Part shown: positions 44,464 to 56,853 of the stretch, piece by piece
How positions within the stretch are numbered: position 1 is the stretch's first letter
How the letters are laid out: each line of letters begins with the position of its first letter
NCBI RefSeq assembly: GCF_032854445.1
Contig: NC_088304.1
Location: 14,211,704-14,275,703 of the forward strand
Direction: 5' to 3'
From: Liolophura sinensis
Lineage: Eukaryota > Mollusca > Polyplacophora > Chitonida > Chitonidae
DNA length: 64,000 bases
The notes under the pieces: generated by a model
Told to the model about the DNA's origin: nothing
The model's input: the letters and a program-made list of their open reading frames with translations, nothing else
The model's database searches: none
Program-made: the position numbers and the translations under genes

Positions 44464-47312
44464 CCCCCCCCCTCCTGACTTAGGGCCGTAATCAAGTCAG
44501 TCATAGATAGATTCACCCGATTAAAACGATTTTCGCTCTTTCTTTGTCAATTAATTATTGATGAAAATCTGCAAATGTATAACAAAAAGAAAAATCTTAT
44601 TTTTTCATTTTTTTATTATATGCTTGTTATCTAGTAGTTCGTTCTTTCATAATCGGCTGCAGAATTAACTGTATAAAGATTAAATCTAATACTTCAAAAT
44701 ATACTAAAAATAATTATGCTAATTTTTGATTATTGTCATTTAGATTTTCTGTTGTCAATTTTAATCGGTGTTTTTCCTCATTATAATATCTAATTTCCCT
44801 TTTGCATGCATGATATTTTGATTTTGTGTTGTCTTCGCAATTTTAATCTATCTTTTCTCGTCTTTATAATATATAATTTCGATTTTGTCATCGAGATATA
44901 TTTGTATTTTAAACTCTGTCCGTTCATGATGTACTGGTATGAGAATTTAACATACACGTTGACATATATTTCTGGATGCTCGGCCTCTGCGTTCATGTTT
45001 ATTGTTGTGTTTATCCAGCAGGAACCTCTTCTCAGTTTTCTAGTTTACGGTACCATCGACAGTAGATACTGACACCGTTTTCGCTTCAGTCTCACTCCTG
45101 TTTTTCGTTTAGTACTGAATCATTCTCAGACATTTACAAGTACATTTATTCCCTCCTGACGATACTCTATACACACAGACTCGTCTTAAGTGCATGTATC
45201 CAAGACAACTCTTCTCACTGATTATTTATCCAAATTGCTTATCTGTTTATTTAGATGCCGATGACAGAGCCAACAAGAGGACCTAACCAAACAGAACATC
45301 ACCCCCGGGGTTTAAAAGAGACGAACCAGAGGCAGAACCAGAAGAAAACCTCCCGATGGCAATGAAGACAGCGTCAAGTGGTCTAAACTTAATCAGAGTG
45401 TTTCGTAAAATCCACCTCCTATACCAGAATCTCTCTTTGCCTTTGTTTTCTTTACGTTCAACGCATTATATAACGAACGTCGCGGAGCGCTGAGTTTAAT
45501 TAATTTTATGTAAACAAAGCGCGACTTAGCATGTGGAGCGAAACCTTGACGTACTCATTTAAAATGAACCGATGTAACTTCGGGATAAGCTTTCCTATGT
45601 AAGCGTCTACAAGATTTATCGAAAGAAAAAAAAATCACCTAGGATATTTGAACTAAAACATATTATACCGTTTCATAAAAAAAAAAAACATGGTAATTAA
45701 ATGCATCTCTGTCCACTGCTTTTGGATTAAGAGTTATACGTGCATTAGGAGCTAAGTTAAGAATGATATTAAGATTGTCTGTGGAACACAATGGAGGTGA
45801 ATAACAGTTTGGTTGTATACATGTGATTTATAAAACACTATTCAGTAGGTTTCTAGTATATGCATTAACAAGTCTTTTACAACAAACCTAACTGCATAAA
45901 CACTGCTTAATTTAAGTGTTACAAGTATACGTCTGTTTTAATGAGGAACATTACTCATCAAATAAGTAGAAGACCTGGTATTGAAAGCAAGGGAGCTTGC
46001 TGGTGTTTAACTGTATCTATATATGTCCAGTCACCAGAACTGAAACCTGTTACCCAATAACATTGAAAAAATAAATATCAAAATTCCAGTCCTAGGAAAC
46101 TATGTTGAAAAAATCGCATGAGTACGTTTTCAAATTATGCTATTAAATGTATTAAATAGCTGTGTACGTATATAACGCTATACACGCGTCTCGTCTTCAA
46201 TTTTATTGTTTAACCCCTAGGACTCACTCACTTGCTTACATACTCAATTTCATTATTGTTTTTCCATATATATTGAAATATAAAGAAACAAGGACTTGAT
46301 ACAACGTAATTCATATTTTACCTTTCACTTGTTATCAACACCCAGTGATGAACTCGATAAGTTTGGAAGTTTATTACACTAGCTAAGTTTTTGAGAAATA
46401 GGTTTTGCATGTGCCCCATCGTTTTACTTAAACCCCTGTATGTTGAAATGGCTATATTGCTTCATGGCTTTTAACTGAATTGACGTTGCTGATTCCGGCT
46501 CTTGAATCAAAACTTTCGACTTCAAACACACAAACATAATTCTTAGTGAACATACAAAACATGCTGAGGCATTTTATTGTTTTAGCTAAACCGTTTTATA
46601 AGCACAGCCATACCTAAACACTTAGAAAGGAATGTGTTTCATTAATACCCCCACAAACGATTACCATATCGGCCTTCAAGAACTCGGATACCATTTTCTA
46701 CGCCATCATGCAGACTGAAATGCATGAGGGGTACATGGTATTCTCCATGCTTCTCTAGTTTTACAACCATTTTAGTCCTTTTGACCTCCAGGGGGCGCCA
46801 CCTATAAACAAAAAAAGCAAACCCCGTGTGCGCATGAAAATTCCTATCCTTCTTGCAAAAATTTTCGTTGGAACACTCTTGACGGAGCACTCTGGAAGAA
46901 ACACTCTTGGGGGAGCCTAAGTGTTTTTCTGAAGAGTGTCGTGTAACTGTACTATATTTGACGGCCACTTATCTTATTTATGATATACATATGCACTAGA
47001 ACTGTTCTCTACAACAATATAACTAAGCTAAAATTTTACATATGCTTTTGCTTCTACTTTCTACAAGCATACCTTTAATTATTTAGCGACTATCACCCAG
47101 CTGAATTGCTGAAAAGCAAAGGTACAAGACTCACTCACTTATTATTCTTAGCTCCATGCATTCACGGAATTCTCTGCGGACTTACATTTACATGCCGGAA
47201 ATAAATGTTTCAGAAGGTAAAAAAAAAAGCACACATATATATGTCGATATGTGTTGCAGTATAAAAGTCATACTGTGTTATACTGTGAAGACGTCTTTTG
47301 CATTCTTTTTAT
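44464..47312. other. intergenic, no gene recognised
   Basis: Very AT-rich. The ORF at 44806-45072 (+) is low-complexity, lies in an imperfect duplication (about 44740-44880), and is not called. The minus ORF at 46642-46968 starts at GTG and has no recognisable domain. Confidence 0.4.
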
Positions 47313-47475
47313 CTAATTGTGCTTAACCCATTGTGCTAAGGAGCATGTAATTGACTTTTTAGAAGCATTTTCATGAACAGCCAGAATAATACCCTGGCTG
47401 GGGTAAACTGACAAGAGAACGTATTTCACCGGTTACGTGTGACCAATAGCCAGCTATCTCACTGTCGTCGCTGAT
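47313..47475 (-). repeat. interspersed repeat E, copy 5
   Basis: The reverse complement reads cagcgacgacagtgagatag, acacgtaaccggtgaaatac and cttgtcagtttaccccagcc. It is head-to-head with copy 6, about 310 bp away. Confidence 0.75.
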
Positions 47476-47730
47476 CTGGATTTAAGTCTTTAATTATATT
47501 TTTTCATTTTATTATCGTAATAAATCTGATTCCTATATTCCCTGATATGTATTAATTTTATTCAGATTTTATCAAACGAAATGAAGTCATTCTGTGTTCG
47601 TTTATTCTATAATTATTGCACAGACAGACAAAAATAAGCTACAGTGCAGCATGATGCAAAAATGTCTATTAGGTTGACATCTGTTTCTGTACAATGTAAT
47701 TGCAGACTTACAACACGGAGAGTAAGTCTA

Positions 47731-47782
47731 TTTGCTATGTGAGCACTATGTATGCTAATTGCTTTGTGGGCAATATGTACGA
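47731..47782. repeat. 27-bp minisatellite, two units
   Basis: tttgctatgtgagcactatg and attgctttgtgggcaatatg: two units of the repeat that forms the array at 48278. They directly precede repeat E copy 6. Confidence 0.7.
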
Positions 47783-48050
47783 CAACAGTGTAATATCTGA
47801 CAAATGGTCACACATATACGCGGTGAAATACGCCCTCTTGTCAGTTTACCTCAGTTAGGGTTTTATTCTTCCTGTTCATGCAAATGCTTAAATACTGGCA
47901 AATTATACGCCCCTAGCACTAAGGCTTAAGCAGAATGAGATGAAAAGTAAAATAAAATGCGGTGGTGTTAATTGCAGTTGTCTAGAGTTGCTCAATATAT
48001 TGCATTGTCCTCACATTTAACATACATTAACAATAGAACGATCCAAGGGT
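47783..48050 (+). repeat. interspersed repeat E, copy 6
   Basis: acaaatggtcacacatatac, gcggtgaaatacgccctctt, tacctcagttagggttttat and tacgcccctagcactaaggc in standard order. Confidence 0.8.
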
Positions 48051-48277
48051 ACATGTCTAATCCGAGATTGCACAAAACTCGTGATATAATAAAGGTGTAA
48101 TATGCGTTAGGTCCCAATCAAATGTAAAAATATATATCTTTTGTAATAAGACCATGGCAGTCAATAAACTCATTAATGGTGCGGTATTTCTTAATTCACT
48201 CTATCATCAAAGAGCCTTGGTTTGAATACCTTGAAAAGATTTGATATAAAATTTAGGCCGATGACATTGGAACCATA

Positions 48278-48474
48278 TTTGCGTTGTGAGCACTATATAT
48301 GTTATTTGCTTTGTGAACCAAGTGTACGCTATTTGCTTTGTGGACATTATGTACGCTATTTGCTTTGTGAGCACTATGTACGCTATTTGCGTTGTGAGCA
48401 CTATGTACGCTATTTGCTTTGTGAGCACTATGTACGCTATTTGCTTTGTGAGCACTATGTATGCTATTTGCTTT
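48278..48474. repeat. 27-bp minisatellite
   Basis: About seven units of 27 bp (tttgctttgtgagcactatg tacgcta). The unit length is a multiple of three and leaves ORFs open on both strands at 48207-48495; these are artefacts. Confidence 0.93.
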
Positions 48475-49432
48475 AGACCACCGTGTGCTTTCTGACGATC
48501 AAGGTTGTCGTTTCACGTCTGTCAAAATAGCTTGTGTCAAATAAAAAGCTGGACTTTCGACACTGTCGTAAAGTCAGTGACGGTTGATGTTATGTGAACT
48601 TTGTGCTCAGTGTAAAAGCCTTGACCTTTTCTTTTTTCTAGCATAACAAAAAAAAAATGCACTATAGCGTAACAACAACTGGATCTGACTTATATTATAC
48701 ATATATAGATCATAATAGATCATAATATTATTCAGAAAGGACAGATTGAAAGCCTTGAACTTTTGATTTACACCCCATGTGGAATACATGTGGATGCATT
48801 AAAGTGTGTATATAGGTCAAATTACTGCATGTGCCCGATGACGCACTGGATGTCACGAACGTTGCACGAGTGAAACGGATTTTGTTTGCAAATGGTTTGC
48901 ATTCAGGATTTATATTTTTCATCGTTTTCTAACGCCCCTTTTTGAGTACCCCTGTGAACTTTCGGGTGGGCTTTTCGGAGGGACTTTCAATGTTTTATCG
49001 TTTCTCACATGTTTTTCACAAAAACTGTGTCGTGTCTATTCTTAACAAGCCACCGAAGCGGAGGGAAAAACTTTGCCGTGAAACATGTTTGGCTGTCAAT
49101 TATGTATCATAAGTTGTTAGTTTAATGAGAGACAGATATTCGTTCGACTCTGGTGGCCCACAACGCTGAACTGCCCATACATATATGTGCCTATGATTGA
49201 TGGAGCGTGGAACAACATCTGCCGCCAACGGCGTTAAGGGAGTCAGAAAATGTGCCAATTGGAAACAGACTGTATCCTCATCTTTTAGAATTTATGGGTA
49301 TGTTTATGAAGAAATCCAAGTAAACGTTTAATGGATTTGATCCGTACAATGTTATTATTTCTTTAGCCTCTGTTTCTTCTAAAAATGTGTGAAAGAAACT
49401 ATATTGCATGGAATTCCTGCAATAAAAACGCG

Positions 49433-49506
49433 TATTTATTTATTTATTTGATTTGTGTTTTACGCCATACTCAAGAATATTTGACACATTAGGAAACCGG
49501 ACAAGG
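49433..49506 (-). mobile_element. SINE-A, 3' fragment
   Basis: ATTT tail and gttttacgccatactcaaga, then a jump to aggaaaccggacaaggcc; the middle of the core is deleted. Confidence 0.75.
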
Positions 49507-50080
49507 CCACGATGATCCCCAATAAAACGTGTAAACGTCTTAAGAATTATATAAAAAAAATTTCAATATATAGTACATGCAAGCCGGAATCAACGTTCCC
49601 TCGGAAAAGTTTAACATGTGTGTTTTTGTGTAATTTTCCTCTACACATGTGTAGCAGATGACACGCTAGAGTGACTGTGTTGTCGGCAGCGATTATAAAA
49701 TATCGCCCATGAGTGTTACCATCTCAGGCCATGTGTTTTCTGGCCCCAGTGGGTGGGTGGGATACCCTTCACCCTCATCGCTATACCAGCCTCTTTTTCT
49801 GTTGCCCTCACACTCACTTAGCCTTTCCAGGGGAGGTGGGCAGATGAAGGATGGGTAACTTTACTAAAAGTTCGCACGGAGATTTCTATCTGCGCATGGT
49901 ATCACCACTCTCTGGCGGCTGACACCGTGAAGTGGCACAATTCACTTGAAATGTTAATGAATTACTAGATGATCATAAATTCTTGACTAACAAGGTTTGG
50001 TAACACTGCTCTCTGTTGATGTGTTGACTGTTTTATATGACACGTTTTCGATGAGGCGAATTCGAATGTTTATTTCTTAA

Positions 50081-50290
50081 ACTGCAGTCCAAAAAAAAAA
50101 ACAAAAAAACAACCAGCCCCTTGGAGCAACCAGATATGAGGAGTTTATTCGTCTAGTGAGGAAAAGTATTCTCGGCAAGGATATCTCGCATCCCATCGTG
50201 TCCACCGCCGAGAAATCCCCGTACGTTGAAATTACAACAGCTGAAGGTGCCCGAAACCATGGTGTTAGATCAGATGTAGGAAAAAATTGA
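50081..50290 (+). CDS. unassigned exon-like ORF
   Basis: Open plus-strand frame without ATG, ending in TGA. After an A-rich start it encodes QPLGATRYEEFIRLVRKSIL, GKDISHPIVSTAEKSPYVEI and TTAEGARNHGVRSD. Base use is more coding-like than in the surroundings. A gtagga donor-like site follows ...RSD. No family recognised; it may be an exon or a gene remnant. Confidence 0.3.
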   Translation, partial: TAVQKKKQKNNQPLGATRYEEFIRLVRKSILGKDISHPIVSTAEKSPYVEITTAEGARNHGVRSDVGKN

Positions 50291-50808
50291 CTCTCCGGGA
50301 ATGGGTTTGTGTCGTTTGATCTCTCTGATGAGATTCGGCAGATTTCGTGTCAAATTTCAAGCCATTTGAGTCACTTGAGGAAAACAGCAGTAGCCACTTG
50401 CTGCGTTTTACTAAATAGGTGAGACCCTTCTCTGAACTTTAGTTTACTTCCAGCCACAAATGTGTTCAAAACACACCATGAGGTTCCTGGGCATGGGGTG
50501 TCAGATAATTTGCCTGTCCCATAGTATCCGCCTACTTCAGCCATAACTTCATATCAGGAAGTAAAAGATACAGGGTTATTCGAAGGCTGACGGGACCAAA
50601 ATATTGCATACTTTGAATTTTTTTTTACATCGAATAAAGATCCATCTAAACTAGAAAATATAACACAACGCTAATTTGATAGTGCATCCATTTATCCTAC
50701 TTTAAACGTTTCCTTTGACGTCACGCTATTGTCTGCTCAGTTGATCATTTTTGTAGACTCCACACTTGTGATTTTATGGTAGGAGTTTTGATGAGTGACA
50801 AGTTGTAC

Positions 50809-50885
50809 CACCCGAGTGCGGGATTCGAACCCGCGAGCACAAGACTAAAACAATCCAATATCCCACTGAGCTATCCGGGAAGACC
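50809..50885 (-). pseudogene. tRNA-like pseudogene
   Basis: The minus strand reads cccggatagctcagtgggat, and a T-arm gcgggttcgaatcccgc pairs perfectly. The acceptor stem nearly pairs (cccggat with actcggg), but the D and anticodon arms do not fold properly. Most likely a decayed tRNA or a SINE head; no SINE body is recognised. Confidence 0.5.
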
Positions 50886-51561
50886 AACCGAACTTCTCCT
50901 GTTTTTGTGACGTCAATCCTTTGTCTAACATAAGAATGTCATATATGATGTCCATTCGTTTCTTATCAATGTGAAATTTATTTTCTGACAGTTTCGTTCT
51001 TCACTTTCGACCCCAAGCACTCACTCTTCACTTTCATTTCAAATACACCAAATGATACCAGTGTGAGAAAAGGCAGAGTGCCTTCATCAGTTTTCTTAGG
51101 GACAAATATGAACAGCAAAACAGAGTTTGTACAAAGCTGATCTGGTGGTTCTAATCTGTGGCATTCTGATTACGAACATTTTGGATATCTTGAGGCCTTG
51201 AAATGTCAATGTGACAGAAATTATATAATCCACTATCAGACATTGCCAGATAATATGTAAGCTTCAGTGAATTCAGATTTACTCAAATATTGCGGCTCAG
51301 CCGGCAGGAAAAAGCATCCATTGACGCTAACTTTTTTTTATCTTATTTCTTTTATCTTCTTTTTCTTATTTTCTTGAAATGACACCGCGCGATTCTTGAA
51401 AAAGAATCGATAGTTGTTACGTTACTACAAACACATTTAAGTGGAAGAAACAACTCGCAACAGTTGATTCATGAAAAGGAATCCACACGATCGACCTTGT
51501 CGATTCTTTTTAAAAAATCACTGTTGCTCGTCGTTTTTTTCAACACCTTAGTATAACGATT

Positions 51562-51703
51562 TGATTTATTTGATTGGTATTTTATGTCGTACTCAGCAAT
51601 AGTTTACTTATACGACAGGGACGAGTTTTCTGATGGGGAAAAAGGGGGAACGGCCCGGGGGAAACCCACGACCATTTGCAGGCTGATGACAGACCTTCCC
51701 ACG
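51562..51703 (-). mobile_element. SINE-A, truncated, diverged
   Basis: gatttatttgattggtattt, cttatacgacagggacgag and gaaacccacgaccatttgca up to gacagaccttcccacga. Confidence 0.8.
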
Positions 51704-51925
51704 AACAACGATCTACCCTTTTTCACACAAATATATATTTATTTGGAATCTTAATCGCTGGAAGAAAGAAAACGCAAATTATTCCTGCTGTATATACAAA
51801 CATTTAACATGTCCCAAGTATTAAAAAAAAAACAGCAATAACAAAGTTTTATCTCAGATGACAGGAGTACCACAGCCTATGCTTTTAGTATTATATGTCC
51901 GTGATGATTGTTATTTAATTATGTA

Positions 51926-52010
51926 ATTTGTGTTTTACAGTGTACTCAAGAATATTTCACCTATACGACAGCGGCTAGCATAAATGGTGGGAGAAAACTC
52001 GGCAGAGATG
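51926..52010 (-). mobile_element. SINE-A, 3' fragment
   Basis: gtgttttacagtgtactcaa, ttcacctatacgacagcgg and tggtgggagaaaactcggc; it ends within the core. Confidence 0.75.
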
Positions 52011-53399
52011 GTTATGTTATGCTCTCATTACAGACAGAACTGTATAGGTTTTGGATTGAAAAAGAAAGGAACTATTGAAAAAAAAAACCAAACAAAACTC
52101 AGAATAAACGTCCATTTCACAGGTACTGGTACAAAATGTACATCTTTTGTGTTATTCGATCTGAGGTAAAACATGTCAAGGCTTACGATACTCTGATATT
52201 TAACTCTGCGACATAACTAAGAGACAAAAATCTACAAATGTAAGTTGTTCTAACCATACATGTTAAATAATGCATGTATCCACAAAGTTTTTCTCCTGTG
52301 CAGATCCCTGGAGAAGTAAAACAAATGTTAATATAACGCAATTAAATCGACTCAAAATGAATCTAATCTGAAAACATATAAGTTTGCAAATACTAAGCCT
52401 GTGTACCAAATGACTCCATCATTGCTTAAAAATATGTCGCAAAAGTTTTGTCAAACCTAATGGTTTATAGTGCGTAAACTTGTATGCTCACATCACGTGA
52501 TTCTGAACACATGTTTGGGATAACTCCTTTTTCACCTCCGAACCTTTATAATTCCTCCGCTTACATGACGTCGTTTCAGAAAGTTAACGGGTGATAATGT
52601 CATAATTAATCCCATCTGCTGCTTGTTGTCGGGCTACCATTTACACAAACGCTCCTTTCGCCTGCAAAATAAATTTTCCGATGTTATCAAGCTTACGGCT
52701 AATACTAAAGTATGTTGACTTCCTTTCATCCATTCATATGCCAGACATCCGAAGAGCGCCGCGTGTATGGGTCACTGGCAAAAGGTCATAGGGCGAGCTG
52801 GCCGGAAATGACGTCATATCAGTTGATGGCAACATACAGTCTCGCGTGACACGCGTAAGTATGTTCGCATTAATCTTAGGTTGGTTACTTATATTAGAAG
52901 CAGAATAACAGTAGTTGGTGTGTCATAGGGAATGAGTGGGTGTGGTTGGAAGAGGGAGAGGAGGCGTGTGGGGTAGGGGCAGGTGAAGCATCAGCTGAAG
53001 TTATTTCCTGGACTTCTGACTGTAAAGAATGGAATCCCTGAATGTAATGTGTCCTTTGATTTTCTCTACAACTATTCATTCCATGGACAGCACCTTTGTG
53101 AGGACCGCAGGAAGCACAGCGCAAAGATTTAAGGAAATTCTGCCGTCACAAATCTTTTCAACGGAGACGGTCTTCAGTATGATTCTGCTGGTGAACTGAT
53201 CCCCGAGGCCTAGGAGCGATTCCACAAAACTATTCCTGACTCACGTCAAAATTTAAAACCTCTTTACAAGGCTTAGTTTTTTGATGCTGGGAGTAAAAGA
53301 GGCCGATTCTAAGGCCGATTAATAAGCTTTGTGACCGTATTTCATTTTTTGACTACGGTCAGAAATTCGCTCTGTGGTCTCATCGCATTGTTTTCATAT
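52011..53399. other. intergenic, no gene recognised
   Basis: The ORF at 52894-53124 (-) has a Ser/Thr/Pro-rich, low-complexity tail and is not called. At 53209-53320 is a diverged end related to MITE H (gcgattccacaaaactatt; gaggccgattc). Confidence 0.4.
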
Positions 53400-53645
53400 T
53401 ATTGTATGTTAAATGTAATGACAACACAGCATTCTGAGTAGTTCTAGACTCAAAACTCTCGTCTAATAAATCGCAATTAACATCACTGCATGTATTTTAC
53501 CTAATTCTGCTTAAGGCATGGTGCTAAAGACGGGTAGTTTGCTACTCTTTATGCATTTACATGAACGGGTGGAATAAAACCCTAACTGAGGTAAAATGAC
53601 AAGAGGCTGCCTTTCACCGGCTGCTCTGATTTTCGTCTCTATACT
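53400..53645 (-). repeat. interspersed repeat E, copy 7
   Basis: The reverse complement contains cagagcagccggtgaaagg, tacctcagttagggttttat and the distal blocks. The terminal tgatagttggcaaatggtc segment is deleted, so E's end is fused to the body. Confidence 0.7.
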
Positions 53646-53682
53646 GTGCGTCTTAACAATATTATGTAAAAAATCTACATTC

Positions 53683-53757
53683 CCCAGATGCGGATGGATT
53701 CGAACGCGCGACCTCATAGGTCAAGGGCAGCGAGCCAGCGCCTCAACCATATCTGAA
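53683..53757 (-). mobile_element. tRNA-like sequence (SINE head)
   Basis: The minus strand reads ggttcagatatggttgaggc, gctggctcgctgcccttgac and then a B-box gcgcgttcgaatccatccgc. It resembles a tRNA-derived head without a clear folded anticodon arm. Confidence 0.45.
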
Positions 53758-54246
53758 CCAATGATTCCCCTAAAATAATTGAAGACCAATATTTACATAT
53801 TTTAGGGTAAGGCTGAGGGGTCGGTAATAAAGGTGCATATTGATTTGTGCCTTGGGCATTGGGTGTTGAAATTTATATATTTTTTCTTGATTTGAATTGA
53901 GTGCCAACGACTATTTTGTTTGGATATAAGACTAATGTCGGGTATGTATTTTGGAGGCTCGCTTACTCTCTGGAAGCAATTGTGTACAAAAAATACACAA
54001 AATCTGTTCCACAGGCACACATTAATTGTAACAAATTTGCACAGGGACATGAATGTGTACCTTGTATACATCCTGTTTATGGACCTACAGTTTTAATGTG
54101 TACCAAACTGTGTACTTTTGACACACATCTTATGTACATCGCGATCTATACGACCACATGTGTACGAAACGGTACACATTTGTTTCTTGAGAGTATGTTT
54201 TTGTGATCATGAGAAACCTGCGGCCTGAAATTCGCCGTAAAATCAG

Positions 54247-54348
54247 TGGGGACTGGAATCGAACCTGTGACAAGAACATATCGATTAGCACAGGCGATTT
54301 AAGTATTTCAGGTTAATTCTTGTCCCACTGTTACACAGATGGACCAGT
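54247..54348 (-). mobile_element. tRNA-like sequence, degenerate
   Basis: The minus strand has a B-box-like cacaggttcgattccagtcc about 60 bp after a ggtccatctgtgtaacagtg start. It is too long and poorly paired for a functional tRNA. Confidence 0.35.
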
Positions 54349-55205
54349 AAACATCATATTTAATAATTTGGTTTATTTTTTTTTAATTTATAATTTAGGC
54401 TTCACATATCAACAACTGTTGATATGTTAATTGAACACTGTTGAATTTCTTATAGAGTATTATTCTCAATCGTATTAGTGAATATTTATCGAACTGAAAG
54501 TGAAGACCAAAAGAAGAAAATTGAAGAGGAAATCAGCGAGTACACACACTGCTGATGGACACACCACAAACTTCGTCTGGTAAACTAAACAGCGTGTTGA
54601 GTTTCTGGCGGTTATTAGTGGGCGGTTACTTGTCTGTTAGCAGACGCGTAATTTAACCACTGCTTCCTCTTCACTGGGTTTAATGTGCCGTGAGACAAGG
54701 ACCAAGTGTTGTCCATGCCATGTCCATTTCCACGAGGGATTGATCCCTGGTCAAATGTGGCGCTGTCACATGTGTCGACGATGCCATCTGTCTGGTTTCC
54801 TGCGTTTCCCGCGGCATCATGTCCACGTGGACAGGACTAAGCCCGGGGGATGTTTGGTTAACATTGCCGTCTGTACCAGAAGCAGGGAGCCCTGCCACTG
54901 ATCCGTGATATACAGACATCTGGGTTAATATACTGACAGTCTATTAAGTATCGCTTATCCCCACCCCAACGTACACTACCTCAGCCCTTACTCGACCACA
55001 TGGCAGTGACAGTAACGAAAACCTGTTATGAATATATCAACTTTACCGTTACTTTACAGAAACCAGACGAATCTCCACGCAGTTATCGACATTAGTCGTT
55101 TAAATAGAATCCGGCATTCACTGTACCGATCGGAATTGTTATTGAGAAAACAAAAGAACTAAACTATTGAAATGCACGGAATGTGAAACAAAACATATCT
55201 GCCTC

Positions 55206-55376
55206 CATCAAATGTTACTATACAGAGCAGGGTAGTTCAAAAGTGTATTATTTAATACACTTCATCAAATGTTACTATACAGGGCAGGGTAGTCCAAAAG
55301 TGAATTATCTAATACACTTCATCAAATGTTACTATACAGAGCAGGGTAGTTCAAAAGTGTATTATCTCATACCAGT
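55206..55376. repeat. 57-bp tandem repeat derived from MITE I terminus
   Basis: Three units starting at 55206, 55263 and 55320, each with catcaaatgttactatacag, agcagggtagttcaaaagtg and tattat. The ttcaaaagtgtatta block followed by taccagtattaagtta is the terminal sequence of element I (40001-40486). Unit length 57 keeps the ORF at 55183-55437 open; that ORF is not called. Confidence 0.85.
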
Positions 55377-55689
55377 ATTAAGTTATGTAACGCAATACAG
55401 CTGTACAGAGACAAAATTGTACAGCAGCAGATTTTAGTTCATATTTAATATACACCAAGAACAAATTTGAAGACTTGACTTAAAGTTAATTCTAGTATTT
55501 GGTCTTATATTTCTTAGATGGCGTTGCATTTATAAAGAATATTGTGAGATAAGATAGGATAAAACAGAATTAGGTATTTTGGAGTACGGTCAATATTGGT
55601 TAGCTCAAGGCGAAGTCCTGCGCAGATAGTGTATTATTGTAGATTATTTTTTGTCGAAGTCGTCTTTGCATTGTTCACTGTGATTGCAT

Positions 55690-55945
55690 GTTAAGTGGAA
55701 AGACAACACAATATTTTGAGTCATTCAAGAACAGTGGCGAATAATTTGTAGCAATAATCACCGCATGTTTTTGTTTTACCTCATTCTGTTAAGGCCATGG
55801 TGCTCGGGACTGATTAAGTTGCCACTGTTTAGGCATATAAATGGACAATTGGAATGAAACCCTGAGATAAACTGACACTTTATTGGCAATACTGTTTGTG
55901 ACATATTTCACCTGTTATAAGCATGACCACTTGTCAGTCACATGT
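55690..55945 (-). repeat. interspersed repeat E, copy 8
   Basis: The reverse complement contains ctgacaagtggtcatgctta, ataacaggtgaaatatgtc, tttatctcagggtttcattc and the distal blocks including caatattttgagtc-type sequence. Diverged. Confidence 0.6.
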
Positions 55946-56785
55946 TTTTGCTTACATCTTTTATTATGTTTATTGTCAGGTAGCTGGATAGGTGTATTTT
56001 TCCCAGTTGAATTGGTTTAGTTACAAACCAAGCCGTCGTCGAGTCAATTAATATAAAGCAGAGAACTCTGATTAAAGCGAAAAAAAAAGCTAAATCGAAG
56101 AATGCATCCCCAGATAGACTGAGTATGATTGCTCATATTTCAGAGATTCAAGAGTCTCGAATTAAACAGGTTCAAATCTTTGGGTTTTGAAAGATGCATG
56201 GGCTTTATATGCAAAACAGTTAGTGGCAGAGTTCTCTGACGTCACGTCACCTTTTTGCCGTTAAATTCACTTACAGGCGAAAGCTTTGTGAAGATTATTT
56301 AAGAAATATTTTATACCCATGGGTATTAAGATCTACTCCAACATTAAAAACGGCGCTAATGATTAGAAAAACTTTCGTGATACGTCAGAGTGCTATATGG
56401 TTCATGAAGCTCGTCGTAGAATTCAAACATTTTAATGAATGTAACTCTCATTAAAAGTCTGAAAACATGGAAATTAAATTATTTTAATTCAGCTGTACGT
56501 CTGTTTCGTGTACATTACTTCACTTTCATTTTAGCTTACCCCGTGTCATACGTAACGCACACATCTGGTATGACTGAAAGCACTATCGAATGGCGTCTTA
56601 CTTGCGCTCAATCAACACGTTAAATGTGAAAAAAAATCATCAACGGACAGGGAGACAGACAGAACGACCGACGTGTCGAACTGCTCAGTCACTGTTCCTA
56701 ACAAATCAATCAAATCCCAGATCGACAGTCGGGTTATGACTTCCATGATTTGAAACTAAACACTTTACTTGTATATCTATATTCC

Positions 56786-56853
56786 TGATTACGGTGTAAA
56801 ACACCAATCAAATAAATATATAAATAAATAAATAAGTAAACAAACAAATAAAT
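56786..56853 (+). mobile_element. SINE-A, 3' end only
   Basis: gattacggtgtaaaacacca and an AAAT-rich tail. Confidence 0.75.

Noticed and set aside
44806-45072. 88-codon hydrophobic ORF
   Set aside because: Low-complexity T-rich DNA read as Phe/Ile/Leu/Tyr; overlaps an imperfect duplication.
46642-46968. 108-codon minus ORF
   Set aside because: Starts at GTG, no recognisable domain, no splice partner.
48207-48495. Repetitive ORFs on both strands
   Set aside because: Produced by a 27-bp tandem repeat; no start context or domain.
50809-50885. Functional tRNA gene
   Set aside because: The T arm is perfect, but the D and anticodon arms do not pair and the acceptor stem has a mismatch.
54680-54919. 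Overlapping ORFs on both strands, the plus one Cys/His-rich
   Set aside because: No known zinc-finger spacing; both strands are open because of local GC-rich composition.
55183-55437. 84-codon ORF with three 19-residue repeats
   Set aside because: Produced by a 57-bp tandem repeat derived from a MITE end.
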